A DNA stretch of 64,000 nt from Stichopus chloronotus (GCA_021234535.1 CM037833.1:22538738-22602737), one strand, 5' to 3'. Shown: positions 37,670 through 50,680, numbered from the stretch's first letter. Notes: generated from the sequence alone by a model not told the origin. Translations and numbers: made by a program.

Positions 37670-40600
37670 CTAAAATCTTACAAAAACTACTCTTGTTTTT
37701 TTTTTTTTTAAATTTAAATCCCCATGATATTCTCTAGAGTCTTATTAAATGTCACTTCAATATTTCTGGATGAAGAACGAAGGTTCTCTTCAAATCTCTC
37801 TGACATTGCCGAAGGTAATAGTTCTGTATAAGTGCATCATTATCACATAGTATGATTCACTAATTAATCGACTGTGGTCATCAAGTTTAGCACATCCGCA
37901 ATAAGTTCCTTGGAAAGCCTATGTCTAGCTTGACTCTATTGAGTCTTAAAACGGATGCAAGTGACCTATAAGACTTATTCAAATACAAGTCCACTGTAGA
38001 GAAACGCCACACTTAGACTCAGTGCAGTTCGTACATTAAGTTAGTGACTGCTACAATGATCGACGTGTATGACATTCATTTCCATCAATTACATTCCACA
38101 GGTTGGAGGAGCACACTGCTAACAGCTTACATGTCACGCAGACCCTTTAACCTACAAGAAGATCACCAGTCGAGATCAACAGGTGTGGGTGACAAATGGC
38201 AACTAGAAAAGTGCTTAAGCGTTTCAGCATTATTCACAGCAATTGCATAGCTATGAATATGTCAGATCTGAGGGTGAACTGGGTCTATGGAATATGTCAT
38301 ACCTGTCAGAGTATTTAGTGTAAGTACTGCTGTAAGCAATTCTTGCTGAATTATTAGTGGCGACTTACTTTTATTCCATTTCGCGTCTTAATTAATTTCC
38401 CTTTTATTACTCCTTCTTATACTCAGTTTATTTATTATCGTAACAACGAGGCTTAAAAATAGTAGATATAATTAATAGTTTCATGATATCACGAGGGCGA
38501 GTTGGGTCTATGGAATATGCCACAACTGTCAGAGTATTTAGTTTAAGTAATACTGTAAGCAATTCTTGCTCAATTGTTACTGGCGATTTATTTAATACAT
38601 TACGCTTATATAATTCCAGTGCCTGGATACAAAAGCATGTTTAAAGATACAAATTTCGTCTCATTGGAATGGCTGAGATTCTTTTTCGATTGCTTTAAGG
38701 AAGTTAATGACTAGTTTGAAAGGAGTGCTGATTAACCAGTAACTGATATGTATCAATAACTGCATTACAAGTACTCTTCTCGGGACCAGCTGACAGTATT
38801 TCCGTAACCATACATATACACTGTGTTTGTATGTTTAGCCTACAGTATACGTACCTTAGTCACAGAATGCGTCTAAAGTAATTTCAACAGAACCACAAGA
38901 TTAGAGGCACTGATATGAAAGAATTAGAGAGTTTTTACAAATTCAGTACCAGAGTCTTAAAGGTATTTCGTACAGACGTTACGAATTACTTTTCTTGTCT
39001 TCCACTTAGCAGTGACTCAGAAAATTTTGCGGAAATGATTTGTCAATTAAATAATATTGTTAATTTGTTGCTAAAATGTTTTTATCCTTAAACATTCAAG
39101 TATGTCTATTAATTACTTATACATAGAAAGTATTGCATGTAAGAATACAATATTCATTTGACCTCTAAAAACGGCGGTGGTTGTAACCATGGAGCTACCA
39201 AACTGTCTCAAGATCTATATCTCTATCGAAAACGGGCAAAGGTATGAGACTTAATTAAGGAAATAACACTTTCAAAAGTGTTTCTACTTGATCGAAACAG
39301 AGAAATCACCAAAACAGACATTGTATAAGTTAGTATTGAATGTGCACTCGAGAACTATATTCCTCAGTTAATGGAATATTCCTTCAATTACCTTCACAGT
39401 CTACAATGACAACTTAGGCAACTGTGGGTTTTGGCTAGGCAACTACTTGTTCACTGCATAAATGAAACGCATTCCGTTTTCAAAGAAAAAAGATAAACAT
39501 GTGTCTCTCATAAATGATTACTGTGATATCATACAAGCACATTCCTGTTTCCTACAAAACTGAAAGCAAGGACTGTGTACTTCAGCTGTAAAAGAGAAAC
39601 CGATTTCATTAAAAACCTGTTGGAAAGAAATCTGATAAAGGTCACCCTACCCAATATTCTAATAAGTGCAATGAACATACCTGTGTTCACTCAGACAGAA
39701 TAGTTTATGTTCACTCATAATTACTGAGTCTCGTGGCTAAACTTTCATTTTACACAGTAAAGTTAGCCTCGGTGGATATCCCATAGAAATGGTATCTGTG
39801 GCTAAAATTATGTTTGTGGCTTTTTCTTTTGCTATTTCTTTTTACAGATTCTATCTGCATTTCGCTCAAAGCATTGTGTAACACTGAAACAATTAAGCAC
39901 CAGAGACTGACTCTCTTTTCTACATTAGCTTTGCTTTTACACTCAACAGTTGTCGTTCATTGGAAATGTTTTAAATTACATACGGGGCTGGTGGTTGTAA
40001 CTAAAAGTGTAAAATACCTTTTTTTCCCACCGGTTACGTCACCCGTCCTTCGGAAACTTCCCACATTAGTTCCGTGGGACAAACATTAAGTACCAAATCT
40101 GCATTGTTCATAGAGTATGTGTGTAATACCAATATCAACTTGTCGATGGGGTATTTCAAGTGTCCATTCAATCAGGTTAAATTAAGGTAAAATAGCATCA
40201 CAGTCAATTATCTTCAACGTATGTAAGTTCTCTGGTAAAGTTGATGCGGACTATTAATGAACTTTAAATACAAATGAATTTTTGGGGACTATAATATAAA
40301 CTTCACTCAAGAAAAGTTGCAATGACTCAAACAGAACAATAAAACTCTGCTCAGGTATATAGAATTGTTAAACAACGGGCTTTAATCAATATCAGAAACT
40401 ACGACGGTTAAAAACAATTTCTGAGACTTTTTCCTTGCCTCTGTAGCACTAGCCGATAAAATTGGCTACTACTCTCCAATTTAACTTCAGGAATCCTCCG
40501 AGCAAGAGGTTCCTCCAAACTAACAAAGTTTGTGCCAAAAATAAGCAGTCGGTGTACTTGTAAAATGCAAGCAGGCTATTTACACAATTTACAGTGATTA

Positions 40601-42950
40601 GAAGAAGTTAACACAACTGAAGACTAAACAGTATCTGTTTCTGACTGCTATTTCTTCTTTTACCAAACAAATCCAAACAGTTATTATAGGATGTATCTAT
40701 GCACAAAACACATAACTTCAGAAAAAAAGTAGTGTCCTCATTAAAATAATTTTAAGGGAGCCACCCTAACTGGTAGTCATCCATCCAACAGTAACATGCA
40801 TGCAGACGAACTAGCTACAAGCAAAATCCTTCCAGACTAAATCTAGAGATATCCCATAATAATACTTCTACTGACCAACAAACACTCCCTCTACCTAAGG
40901 ATAACCTCTGTGCTTTAGAGTAGGCCTTACCAACTACTGACCAATCAGTGTAGAAATCACCTGCTACAAGTTCATCACGGTTGTGGATGAACTGACACAC
41001 TTAAAAGCCAAGTATCAGCAATTCCGCCACTTGTTTAGTAGAAATTGTTCTGTTTGTAACCTGTTCACATCCCATTTGTCACTGCCCCATTACATTGTCT
41101 GAGTTCTCTCTAACCACCTCCAAGGTTGACTCTAAGGTAACATTGATACGAGAATCGAAACCTCTTGCTATTTTTTAATAGACAGACGTTGTGAGAATAT
41201 GATAAGATGCCAGACCTTGTGAGAATATGATAAGGTCACTTAAAGTGTATGTCGACCATACTCTAACAGGTAAACAAACTTACCCAGCCACAAAAACACA
41301 AATAACCTTAAACTACTTGGTCAAATGAGCACTTCAAAATTTACGCCATCTGCGAGATTAAATTGTCAAAAATAATTTCGACGCAGGAAAAACATATATA
41401 TGTATGACCGACTGGATAATCTTAAATAACATAAATATACCCTGCACAAAGTAACTGCAACAAAACAAACATAACTGTCAGGAAAACCTAAATGTATTAT
41501 ACAAATGTTTTTGCCACTTATCAAAGACATGAAAACATAGATAATAATGAAAATGCTATGTCTATGGAGATTCCAATAAAACTCAAAGCGCTCTACAACG
41601 AAATGTTTAAATAAAACAAACATATTACAATGTACACCACAATGAAGAAAACATAAAATCTATAACTAGAAACACAAGTCCCAAAAAGAATAAAATACAC
41701 GAACACTTACAATTTAAAAAAATAATCAAATACTTTTCAATGTCTTTTTTAAATAACTAAGTTCAGTTACTACAACGCACTAGCCGTCACAATGTTCAAA
41801 ATCTCTGGGAAGCCACTGTAGAAGATCTTTCCGTGTAAGACAGTCGAGGAAATTGAAGGATGGGAAAGAAAAACTATCAGATGAAGATCGTAAACTTTAT
41901 GCGTATTTAGTAATAAGATCTGGCTGCAGAATTGTGCATGAGTAGTAAAACTACATGGAAAACTATACATGGGACTATTACAGTTATGTAGTATAAACGT
42001 AAAAAAATAGTATATACTTAAAAAAAAGAAAAAAAAGAAAAAAGGACGTTCAGTCGCTTTCCAATCAAGGTATTTGCTTGATTGACTAGTTTCATCAATA
42101 GGAAAAGAATTTGCAGAAACGATGTTTCACTTGGTCTTTCATTTGCAGGGTTCAATCAATAGCGATACAAAGGCTCTTAGCATTACTAATAATATCAGCA
42201 AAAGTATCACCAATTGAAACTCCATGAAGAAACTTGGCATTCTGCAGCAAAATTGTGAAACATCAACTTATTATGTGTACTATATTCCCTTATTTAATGT
42301 CACTTGATGCGTAGTTCGGAACGTGAAAAAAGCAACATTACACTCAGATTGTGTTAAAATGAAATGAATTTGAGTGTCGTCTGCATAAGCCAAATAACTA
42401 AAACCATGAGCAGTGATGATGTCACCGAGTAGAGCGTTGTGATATCACTTCCTCCACAATTGCATCGTTCTTTATAATTCCATTCATCACTATTTGCAGC
42501 ATCTGGTTGTTACACAGTAGTTCAGTAAGAAATTCGTCGCCTTGCAATTCCATCCTTTGAGGTACTGATATTTTCCTGTCGTAGCTCAACAGTTGTTTTT
42601 GTTAACGAAAACACGTGTAGGAGCTATTAAACCTATAGAAATTACGAATGTATTACCATTGTTTTTCATGGGTGCCATGTGTCTTACGTATGGAAAATTG
42701 TGTTATCGTTAGTAATTACATGCTTGACAATTAAGACGCATGGAAGGCTCCTGTAATTTTCGGAAGAGTAATGATTATAACCAATGGAGTCTCATTTGCA
42801 AACCAGAGAGCGAGAAAAGGGTTAACAAAATACTGACATTCACAATGATGAATTACATGTCTTTTAATTTTTTTTTCCAAAGTTTTTCTTATTACTGGAA
42901 AATATTGTCGTTCCCATGAACTACTAGTAACAGTTCCACTTTGCCGAATG
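37670..42950. other. Intergenic, no supported gene; one direct repeat
   Basis: A ~100-bp direct repeat (about 38270-38370 and 38493-38595) shares GGGTCTATGGAATATG and GTAAGCAATTCTTGCT. The remainder is AT-rich with no exon I can support. Confidence 0.5.
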
Positions 42951-42953
42951 ATG

Positions 42954-43630
42954 TCAGTGAGTATTTTCTATTCTTAAAGTCTCACTTAAGTCATCCCACA
43001 GACTTGTTGGCTTCTCTATCTCCAGTTGCAAGAGTGCTTCCACAATTCTCTGTACAGAAATGAAATGAAAAGTGTTACTAGCTCAAGTCCAATTGTATCT
43101 TTGTATCTCATTGCTCATTTTCACATTTTGAAAAAAATGTAGAAATGAGTACATTGATCAAGTCCAAGTACTTACAATCCCAGTTTTTTTCTTACAATGA
43201 AAATTGTCTTTTTTAAGGGGAATGGACATTCTGTCTCTTTTTTCCTCAGTTTACATATGACAACATCATATAAATGTTGTTTGACTACATTGAACTGAAA
43301 ATCATTGATATGTGGATTTGTCAGATTTTCAGTTGACAGTGATAATTTTAAAGCACTTATCAAACATTTGTTCAATTACAAATAGAAAAATCACAGCAAT
43401 AAACAATATTATTTCAACATGCTACGACAGACCTGAACTGTTGCTTTTTTGCCCTCTCTCTGAATCCATGCATTCAACAGAGCGACCACTTTTTGAGGAT
43501 AGTCGCTGTCCATTGCCTGAATTGAACGTCTTGTATTCGGGGGGACAAGTAAATATCTGCCAAATTCGTCCCAGTTTTCCTCGATTAAGTGCTGGGCTAT
43601 ATCCTCCATCAAGTCCGGAGTCAATTCCAT
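42954..43630 (-). other. Death domain of locus C (two exons)
   Basis: LMEDIAQHLIEENWDEFGRY forms helices 1-2; PNTRRSIQAM and VVALLNAWIQREGKKATVQ form helices 3-4. After the intron RIVEALLQLEIEKPTSLWDD forms helices 5-6. The exon sizes of 198 and 96 nt and the intron position are the same as in locus A. The reading is intact. Confidence 0.85.
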
Positions 43631-46600
43631 CTTCAAAGAAAACGTATACTGTAAATGGATTTTTGTTACTGTGTTGTTTTTTTTTACTGAATATGGCCAA
43701 CCATTGTGGGTCGCCAAAGTTTACTAAATTTCTAAACTCTTCTGCTTTAAATGTTTGATATATTCACCAATGTATAACATGCTGTGACCGAAACGGTTCT
43801 TGATTTCTCTACACTCTTACTGAACAAATAATTTTGAACTCTGCAAATGAGACTACATGTAAATTGAGCACATCTTACCCAGACTGATCAACAATCAGAT
43901 TAAATTATTCATAAGCATCAAAATGGAGTCGATGATACTCACGTTACCCTTTTGAATCAAAAAGTCCAGGGCACCTCGATTTTCTTCTTCAACAAACTAT
44001 GGAAATAAAAATAAAAAAGTTATGCAGTGAGTCTTTTTTCACATATTAACATTATAGGAGAAACAATGAATCTCTCTTTACTTTGTTTGGATCTATGTAT
44101 CATTCTTGTTATCAGAAGCGAGTATTCAAGTTCTTAATCTAATCTATTTGGCTTTATCCAGTCAGAGAATCTCGCACTTATTATGTCGTGCCTTCATTGT
44201 GTTATGTAATATTGGACATTTTATTTCAGAGTTTTAGGTAAAGAGATAAGATAGGTGCTTTTTTTAGTTATCAAATGAATTTCAAAGCCTTAAAGAAGTT
44301 AAAAATGATGACAGTTGCTTAGTTATATTAGTAACGATTTCATCCTTCTAACTTTGGTTTTTCCTGGAGAATCCTATGTTAATGTACAATTTTTAGCTAG
44401 TTTGTTTATTTAGCCAAATATTTACTTTAATTAGCTTTTTAAACAAATGAGGTTAAAAACTGGAAGGTAAAACAAGGGTTAAACTGCTGTACTCATTTAG
44501 ATCAAGCATCGCTTTCCGCGTAAAAATGGAGTATAAGATGATAAAGCTGCGAAATTTTGACATTTATGTGTTCTTAATACGAAACTCTGCAGTCGTTTGT
44601 TCCTTTGTACTTTGGGGCATTACATTTATCAATCAAATAAGACAAGGCAGTTCATCATTATCACACTAACTCAAATGCATGCACAATGTACACTGTGGAA
44701 CAAAATACATTTTTGTTGCTAGTCCTTATCAATAGAATACATCTTACAAGTAATAAGCAAGGCACGGATTCATCATCTGCAGATTGATTTTTAATGTGCT
44801 CTCCTGTTTATTTATCACAAACACCGCACTAACGCTACATGTGGTAAAGACGTAGTTTTGATTAGCTTCGTTAAATCACTTGCTAAAATATGAAAAAAAA
44901 ATCGTACAGTACACCAATAGACACAAGTAACATTACATACATTAATTTGATGTCACTCATTTGTGAACGTCCCTCGCCCGTGTTTTTTTTAAATGTCATA
45001 TAATTGAAGTTAAACAAGAAAACATGATAATTCTTTATGCTACTACAGTTTTCCTTTGTACTCCAATGGATTTATATCATACCACTAAGTAGTAACCTTC
45101 GTTGTCGGGTGCTTTACAAATCTCGCCCTCGCCTGTCTGTCTGGAAAAGGAAAATAAATAACTTAATTTTACTCATGCCTACTATACATGGTTCTCGCCT
45201 GCCACTTTCTCACCGTTCGGTTTGAATCTGATTTTAATTTGCTTTGCAGCACTCTGCTTGTAAGTTTACTTCCGACTTAAAACTCCCTTTAAAATTGTTA
45301 TGAAGAGATAAATTCAACAAGAGCAACAAAAGTGTATTGGCCTTTAACAGTACATGGGGTAGAACTTTCCTTACCTTACACCGACACATCGTAACCTCTT
45401 AATCAATAACAAATACATGACAAATAGCATATAATGTTAGGCAAGGGAAACATTCAGGGTGCCAAGTTCCAGACACAGCAAACCTGTCGTAAGTACGCAA
45501 AGACCAAATACACGAACGTCGTGTGACAGCCTGAAACACGGATAGGTAACAATAAGATATCCAGACAGACATGAAAACGTTAAGCAGAGTTCCAGACAGA
45601 CATAAAAATCGGGTTACTAACAGTAATTTTTCAATTTGGAGGAGAACCTATTGAGAGGTCTTCTGCTTTTCCTCAGAACTGAACACGCAGCTACTATTAA
45701 TAACATAATTATATTTGAGCACATTCAAGTAAAAAATAAATATATTTATCTTCTCAAATTGCTTTTTTCATGGACTACATACGATTACTCTCACCTCACT
45801 GCCTTTTTACTAAATATGAAACTTAATTTGTTTTTTTTTTCACATTTCAGTTTTGTAAATAACCTGCACTAAATATTAACTAGTGCTATTTTCTCACTTG
45901 TGAGTTTCTTTACTGTAATCACTATGGCTATTGATTGTATCATTCTGAGAAATACAGACTGCAACCCCCCCCCCCCAAAAAAATGGAAGCTATTAGAAGA
46001 CAGCTGACAACTCCGGCATTGTCCGGTAGCTCGGCCCACAACTGATAAACATCTTCGCTACCACAAAGAACGCTAACATTTTGCTCTAGCGTCTTCTGCA
46101 GCCAATATTACACACCGAACGCTCTGTCATGCAGCTGCTACGGCTGGAACATTTAGGCTTTGTCCCCTCCCTTTATTGTGTCTCCTCCACTGGGTCGTGG
46201 ATCAGATTGTATTTAAATTTTTAGTCAACTGATCTATGTGGTATAATGTCATACGTATTCGTCACGTCACCTGCAATACTTCAACAATGCTTCAATGTGT
46301 CATCTCCATTGCCTGTTTGGACATGTTGCCTTATTCAACAATCTGAAAACACAGTGTGGTTGGTGTGATGGTAGTCTCCCTGGGTTTTTTAGTTTACTTT
46401 GGCTGTTGAGTGCCCTTTGTCCGTCATTATATTTTTCACTTAGCGGGACAGTAAATAAATAAGCTTTCGGACTCTTATGGCAAGTGGACTATTTCAAACA
46501 TTGGGTAATTTGTGTTACTGAAATTAACAGCTTAGAGTGTTACAAAGAAGAAGCATCAGACACTCCTCAGTGTAGTTCTAAGCATTCACCCAGATTTGCA

Positions 46601-47703
46601 AAATATATGAAAAAGAGAATGTTTGCAAAACTTGCATTCCTCAGCTGGTGCTAGACGACATCAATACAATATCGTCTTCAGTAATTTAAACACGTAATGT
46701 ATTCTGCCTAAAAGATAACCCACATTACAACACTGAATACGTTCTATCAGGCAAAGTAAGCTTTTCCCTTGCCTTTTGTTCCCCTTAAAATAATGAAATT
46801 ATTTGAACTGCTTGTGCCTTCATAAAGAACAACCAAACGACAACAAATGCTGTTTTTCTCTACTAACATGTGAGTAGTTTCTATGGTCGATGAGGGTACA
46901 TAAGTCTTCCAATTGTCCATTGTAACTGCATTCTCTTATATAATGTCCTCTGTTTCTCGGTTAATCAAAGAAATAACGTTTGATTCTGTTAAAAAGCATT
47001 CTACACAATTTCACATACCTTGTTTGGCAATTGTATTCTCTCTGCCGGTATGGGTTTGTACGAATAATATATTTCAGTTTCCTCTTTTGTTCCTCCTCCA
47101 AGTCTTATTGGTTTGTTATCTTGAAAAGGCAACCGTTCCGACTTCGCAAATTGCAGAATTTGTTCTTCTAATTCAGGTGTTCCTTCATTAAATATCTAAT
47201 AAGAAGTACCATGGAGACAACGAACATTTTTCATTGTTTTTGGGTCATACTTGGCATGTTTTTTTTTTGTTGATGAATTTTGACCAATACGAGTATTGAT
47301 AAAATATTCCTTTACCTAAGAATGTCGACATATATACTGAATATGGTTCATATCTCATTTTGTGTCGCATGGTAGCTTTTATTAAAAAAAAATATTGTAA
47401 ACAAATAGAAATATGTTACTATTAATGTTTGCAAATATATATTTCGATTGCACGGAACTATAAACAATAAAAATAAAACGTACTCGTCTTTACTTGGTTC
47501 TGATACTATACCTGCCCACTCTGATAGCAATCATTAATGACCATGTGAAAAAACTGGTTCTCTTCAGTACGCCTTGAAAGCACAATTGTTTTAGATTCGT
47601 CACTCTTGTAACGAAATAGATAATCCCCTTTATGTGTCAGTAACTTCTCTGCTGCTTTCCGAGACATTCGACCTTTGAACCAGTGATCTGTCTGCGAATC
47701 TTT
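42954..47703 (-). CDS. Locus C: SH2 plus Death domain protein, five 3' exons
   Basis: Minus-strand phase-0 exons: 47703-47512 (64 codons, SH2 first half), 47195-47019 (59 codons, SH2 second half and tail), 43996-43943 (18 codons, FVEEENRGALDFLIQKGN), 43630-43433 (66 codons, Death) and 43049-42954 (31 codons plus TGA, Death end). All have AG acceptors and GT donors (GTATAG, GTATGT, GTGAGT, GTCTGT). SH2 domains bind phosphotyrosine peptides and Death domains oligomerise, so the product is probably a cytoplasmic adaptor or receptor tail that links tyrosine kinases to Death-fold complexes. No stop or terminal exon is seen between the SH2 and Death exons, but their joining in one transcript is inferred. 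The 5' end is not found. ATTAAA (42867-42862) lies just after the stop. I know of no human protein with this pair of domains. Confidence 0.68.
46020..46095 (-). other. Candidate tyrosine-linker exon in the locus C intron
   Basis: After the acceptor TTCTGCAG a phase-0 open frame reads KTLEQNVSVLCGSEDVYQLW and continues AELPDNAG. Its acidic DVY motif resembles the linker exons of loci A and B. No strong GT donor is visible, so it may be decayed or not an exon. Confidence 0.28.
47019..47703 (-). other. SH2 domain of locus C (two exons)
   Basis: The first exon gives DHWFKGRMSRKAAEKLL (beta A and helix A, with the conserved Arg of SRKAAE), then GDYLFRYKSDESKTIVLS, where the FLVR motif is YLFR and the phosphate-binding Arg is residue 31 of the exon, and FFHMVIND with the beta D His at residue 53. 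The second exon begins IFNEGTPELEEQILQFAKSE and RLPFQDNKPIRL, the expected helix B and last strand. Its end, EIYYSYKPIP, adds tyrosines beyond the domain. The key binding residues are present, so phosphotyrosine binding is likely retained. Confidence 0.82.
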
Positions 47704-48092
47704 CTGATAGGAATACAAGGAAAAGTAACATCGTTCATAGGTATTCATGCAAAAATCATTAAAATTAAGTAATGTTTCAAAGAACTTTAAGACAGACCAT
47801 CTCTTAGATGCAACCCAACTAGCAATAATAGTCTGCAATTTATAGTTCTTTTACTAACCGTTCAGCTAGTTTGTAGCTTCCCATTTTAAGTTGATGTTAT
47901 AATTATTACAAAATCACAAGCTCAGATCTTCGATATCACATCGGCTTGGATTAAAAGTTAGGTGGTGTTTTTGTGAAGATTGTAAGACAAGACAAGTGAC
48001 ATAGTTATGCTGTAACAGACAAGAGGTAACAATCACGGGAAAGACAAGTTAAATTTCTTTTTAATGTTTGACATGGTGAGTCAATTTAAGTT

Positions 48093-48891
48093 TGTCGATA
48101 TACAGAAGAGGAAAGATAATCAGAAAACAGCGAACTCAAATATCAAAATGCATACATATTGAAAAAACGCCCAACAAAAAGTCCAAATTGTAGTGGGGTC
48201 AAGCCACTAGTGAGCTTTGCCACTAATATGGTACTGATATACCGGCATATAAAACATACCAATGCGCAAAAGCAATGCACACAGTCAAGTATCATTTACA
48301 GATAAAAGTAAATCCTGTTGATCTTGATCTCACATTTAAGTGGGGAAATCTTTTGACATACAAATGGCTGCAAATTAACGTTACGTACCTAAGAATCATG
48401 TAATAATTGGGGTCTTCCAACTCCACTTCCTACTTTAGTACAGCAGAAGACCGCTTCACGTAGCGCATAACACATCGGTTCATTGATCGTAGATTACAAG
48501 CATTTTTTTTTTTTTTTATGTTGAACTTGTCCTTAGGCTTGTATGATAATGAATTATATGATAATTAACATGGGTGGTTCAAATGTAACACAATCTACTG
48601 TTCGTTTTGCGTCCACTTGACTACACAGTGAGATGCACCCTGTTAAAACCGATAATGTAAAAATTAACCGATAACGTAAAAAAAAATACTGATCATGTAA
48701 AAAAGTCTTTGAACCGATAATGTAAAAAGGAGTCACCGATAATGTAAAAACGCTAGTTCACCGATTACGTAAACAAAAATATACCTATAATGTAAAAACT
48801 GCTCTAAAGACGATTTTAATGTTTGTCGATACACAGAAGAGGAAAGATAATCAGAAAACAGCGAACTCAAATATCAAAATGCATACATATA
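48093..48891 (+). repeat. Direct repeat pair of ~70 bp flanking a motif cluster
   Basis: TTTGTCGATATACAGAAGAG and the 50 bp after it (48093-48167) recur almost unchanged at 48822-48891. The right copy is embedded in the CCGATAATGTAAAA cluster. Confidence 0.75.
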
Positions 48892-48973
48892 CGGCCCCAC
48901 GTAAATGTGTAAGTAGGTGGGTAGACATGTATGTAGGAGAAGGTATCACACTTTTTACCGATAATGTAAAAAT
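48649..48973 (+). repeat. Cluster of CCGATAATGTAAAA motifs
   Basis: Eight exact or near copies occur at about 48651, 48669, 48692, 48714, 48736, 48758, 48783 and 48958, the first seven spaced 18-25 bp. Such clusters are typical of subterminal repeats that bind a transposase, but no transposase frame is nearby. Confidence 0.7.
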
Positions 48974-49019
48974 CGTTCTAACGACAATTTCATACGGTCC
49001 CACGTACATGTGTGTATAG

Positions 49020-49960
49020 GGTGTACGTAGGCATGTAGGTATGTTGGTAAATGGCCAGGCAGTGCGACAGCGTACAGGCGGGAAGGCATATAGATAGGTA
49101 GGTTTGTGCATGCATGCGTATGTGCAGATGCAGTCTATGTGAATTTATGGGTGTAATGAAATTAAGTGAAAAAAAAAAAATGAAATGAAGTTAATGAAAT
49201 TTTTCATTACGCTAAAATATGCCTTGAACTGGAACTTTTTTTTTTTTTTAACTTTTGTATAACTTCCTGTTAACAACGGATAAAAACCAAGAGTATATGT
49301 GGTATAAAGAGTGCGGACAAGTGAACTGAAGCTAAGTCATGCACATGGGCAGTCACCAGCACGAATAATCCCAAAGAAACCATAACAAGATTAAGACACC
49401 ATTACAGGATTGAAGTAATTTGACTGTAAAGACACTTGCCTAAGGTAAGCTTGAAATGTTATTTTATTCTTATTTGGGGTTCTCCAAACTACCCGGGTAT
49501 ATGCAACAGCGCGATATTGTAAGAAACCTTTTCATGTATGATATCATGTGAGGATTGGCTATAACCTATCGGCATTCAGGCTGGTTTTGGTATTTTAACA
49601 TAGAACTTGATGTTTGTGTTGAACCATGGATAATTACAAATGTGATATATATATATATAGTTTCGTCAGTGAGTATTAATTGCTCGACAGGGAGAAGTTG
49701 TAACTTTAGACACACAGGTAGAATAAAGAGTTTGTCGACTAATTCACTTCGAATATTTTAAAAAAATAATTATCTCATTTATTCTGCGATATTATTAAAA
49801 GTCATACCAAACTGACACTCTGCATCTCGAGCAAATCAGTTTCAACTCATTCGATTTAAATTAGGTAAAAACGTGTAGTTTATTGTTTCCAGAGATGAAA
49901 TGTTCCCTACAAGATCACGGTTCGTAGAAAGCTGTACGACGATGTCCGTAGATCAAATCT
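49020..49960. other. Intergenic or intron, no gene seen
   Basis: It holds GTAGG/GTATG-rich text at 49020-49130, A and T homopolymers and an (AT)n run near 49646-49660. Nothing coding is supported. Confidence 0.5.
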
Positions 49961-50191
49961 GTTAGCTGCAGTACTTCAGCAAAAGATGAACAATCGACAG
50001 ATATATAATTTTCATTAGCATTTTACACAGTATATCTTGGCTAAATATGCAATGGTTGCTGTGGTCTACATGAAAACAGAAGTTTATATTACTGCCGATG
50101 TGACTGACTTGTTTTATTTCCTCTCTTTCGCAGTCGATCAAATGAAATACCTTTTTCTTACGTGTAAATGCACCTTTCAAATTGGACATAC

Positions 50192-50680
50192 CTTCAATGA
50201 CGATGGTTTCCTCCCTGCTGGTATGGGTGAGTACGGATGATATATTACACATTCCTCTTCCCCTATTGGTTCTTTATATGTTGCAGGCAACCCTTGCGAC
50301 TCCTCAAATTGTCCACTCCTCAAAATTCTCTCTGCTGCTTCACACGTTTCTTCATGTATCTAATAACCATTAACACGAAAAAAAAAAAAAATTATCGAAT
50401 TTTCCTAATACTTCACATGTTCTTCTTTTGACACGCTGTGACTGAAAAAGTGGTCAAATATTTTCGTAGAGGAAACTGTGGAAGAAATTCCAGGTATGCA
50501 CTAGATAGTTCTTATTTTACATGTTCACGTGGTAGACATTCTGAAACAATATAATAGAACAATGACAGCGACATATTGTTAGAGTCGTTGCCGTTACCAC
50601 AAAACCGATAAGCCCCTTTGTCAGTAAGTCTGCTGCTGCTGCAGCACTACATCCCAACTTTTTGAGGCAATAATAACTTT
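50192..50680 (-). pseudogene. Locus D: damaged SH2 copy upstream of locus C
   Basis: Exon 50359-50192 (56 codons, acceptor TTATTAG, donor GTATGT, phase 0) is the paralogue of the locus C second SH2 exon: IHEETCEAAERILRSGQFEE and then VIYHPYSPIPAGRK, compared with EIYYSYKPIPAER. Upstream, about 50680-50540, lies an SH2 first-half relic: GCSAAAAADLLTKG in one frame and, after a one-base shift, YRFCGNGNDSNNMSLSLF. It has no FLVR arginine (Cys stands near that place) and no clear donor. The second exon is intact while the first is broken, so the copy cannot make a normal SH2 domain. Confidence 0.6.

Noticed and set aside
43422..43700. Second long minus-strand frame over the locus C Death exon
   Set aside because: Same DNA in another frame; the Death-domain reading has the conserved residues and splice sites.
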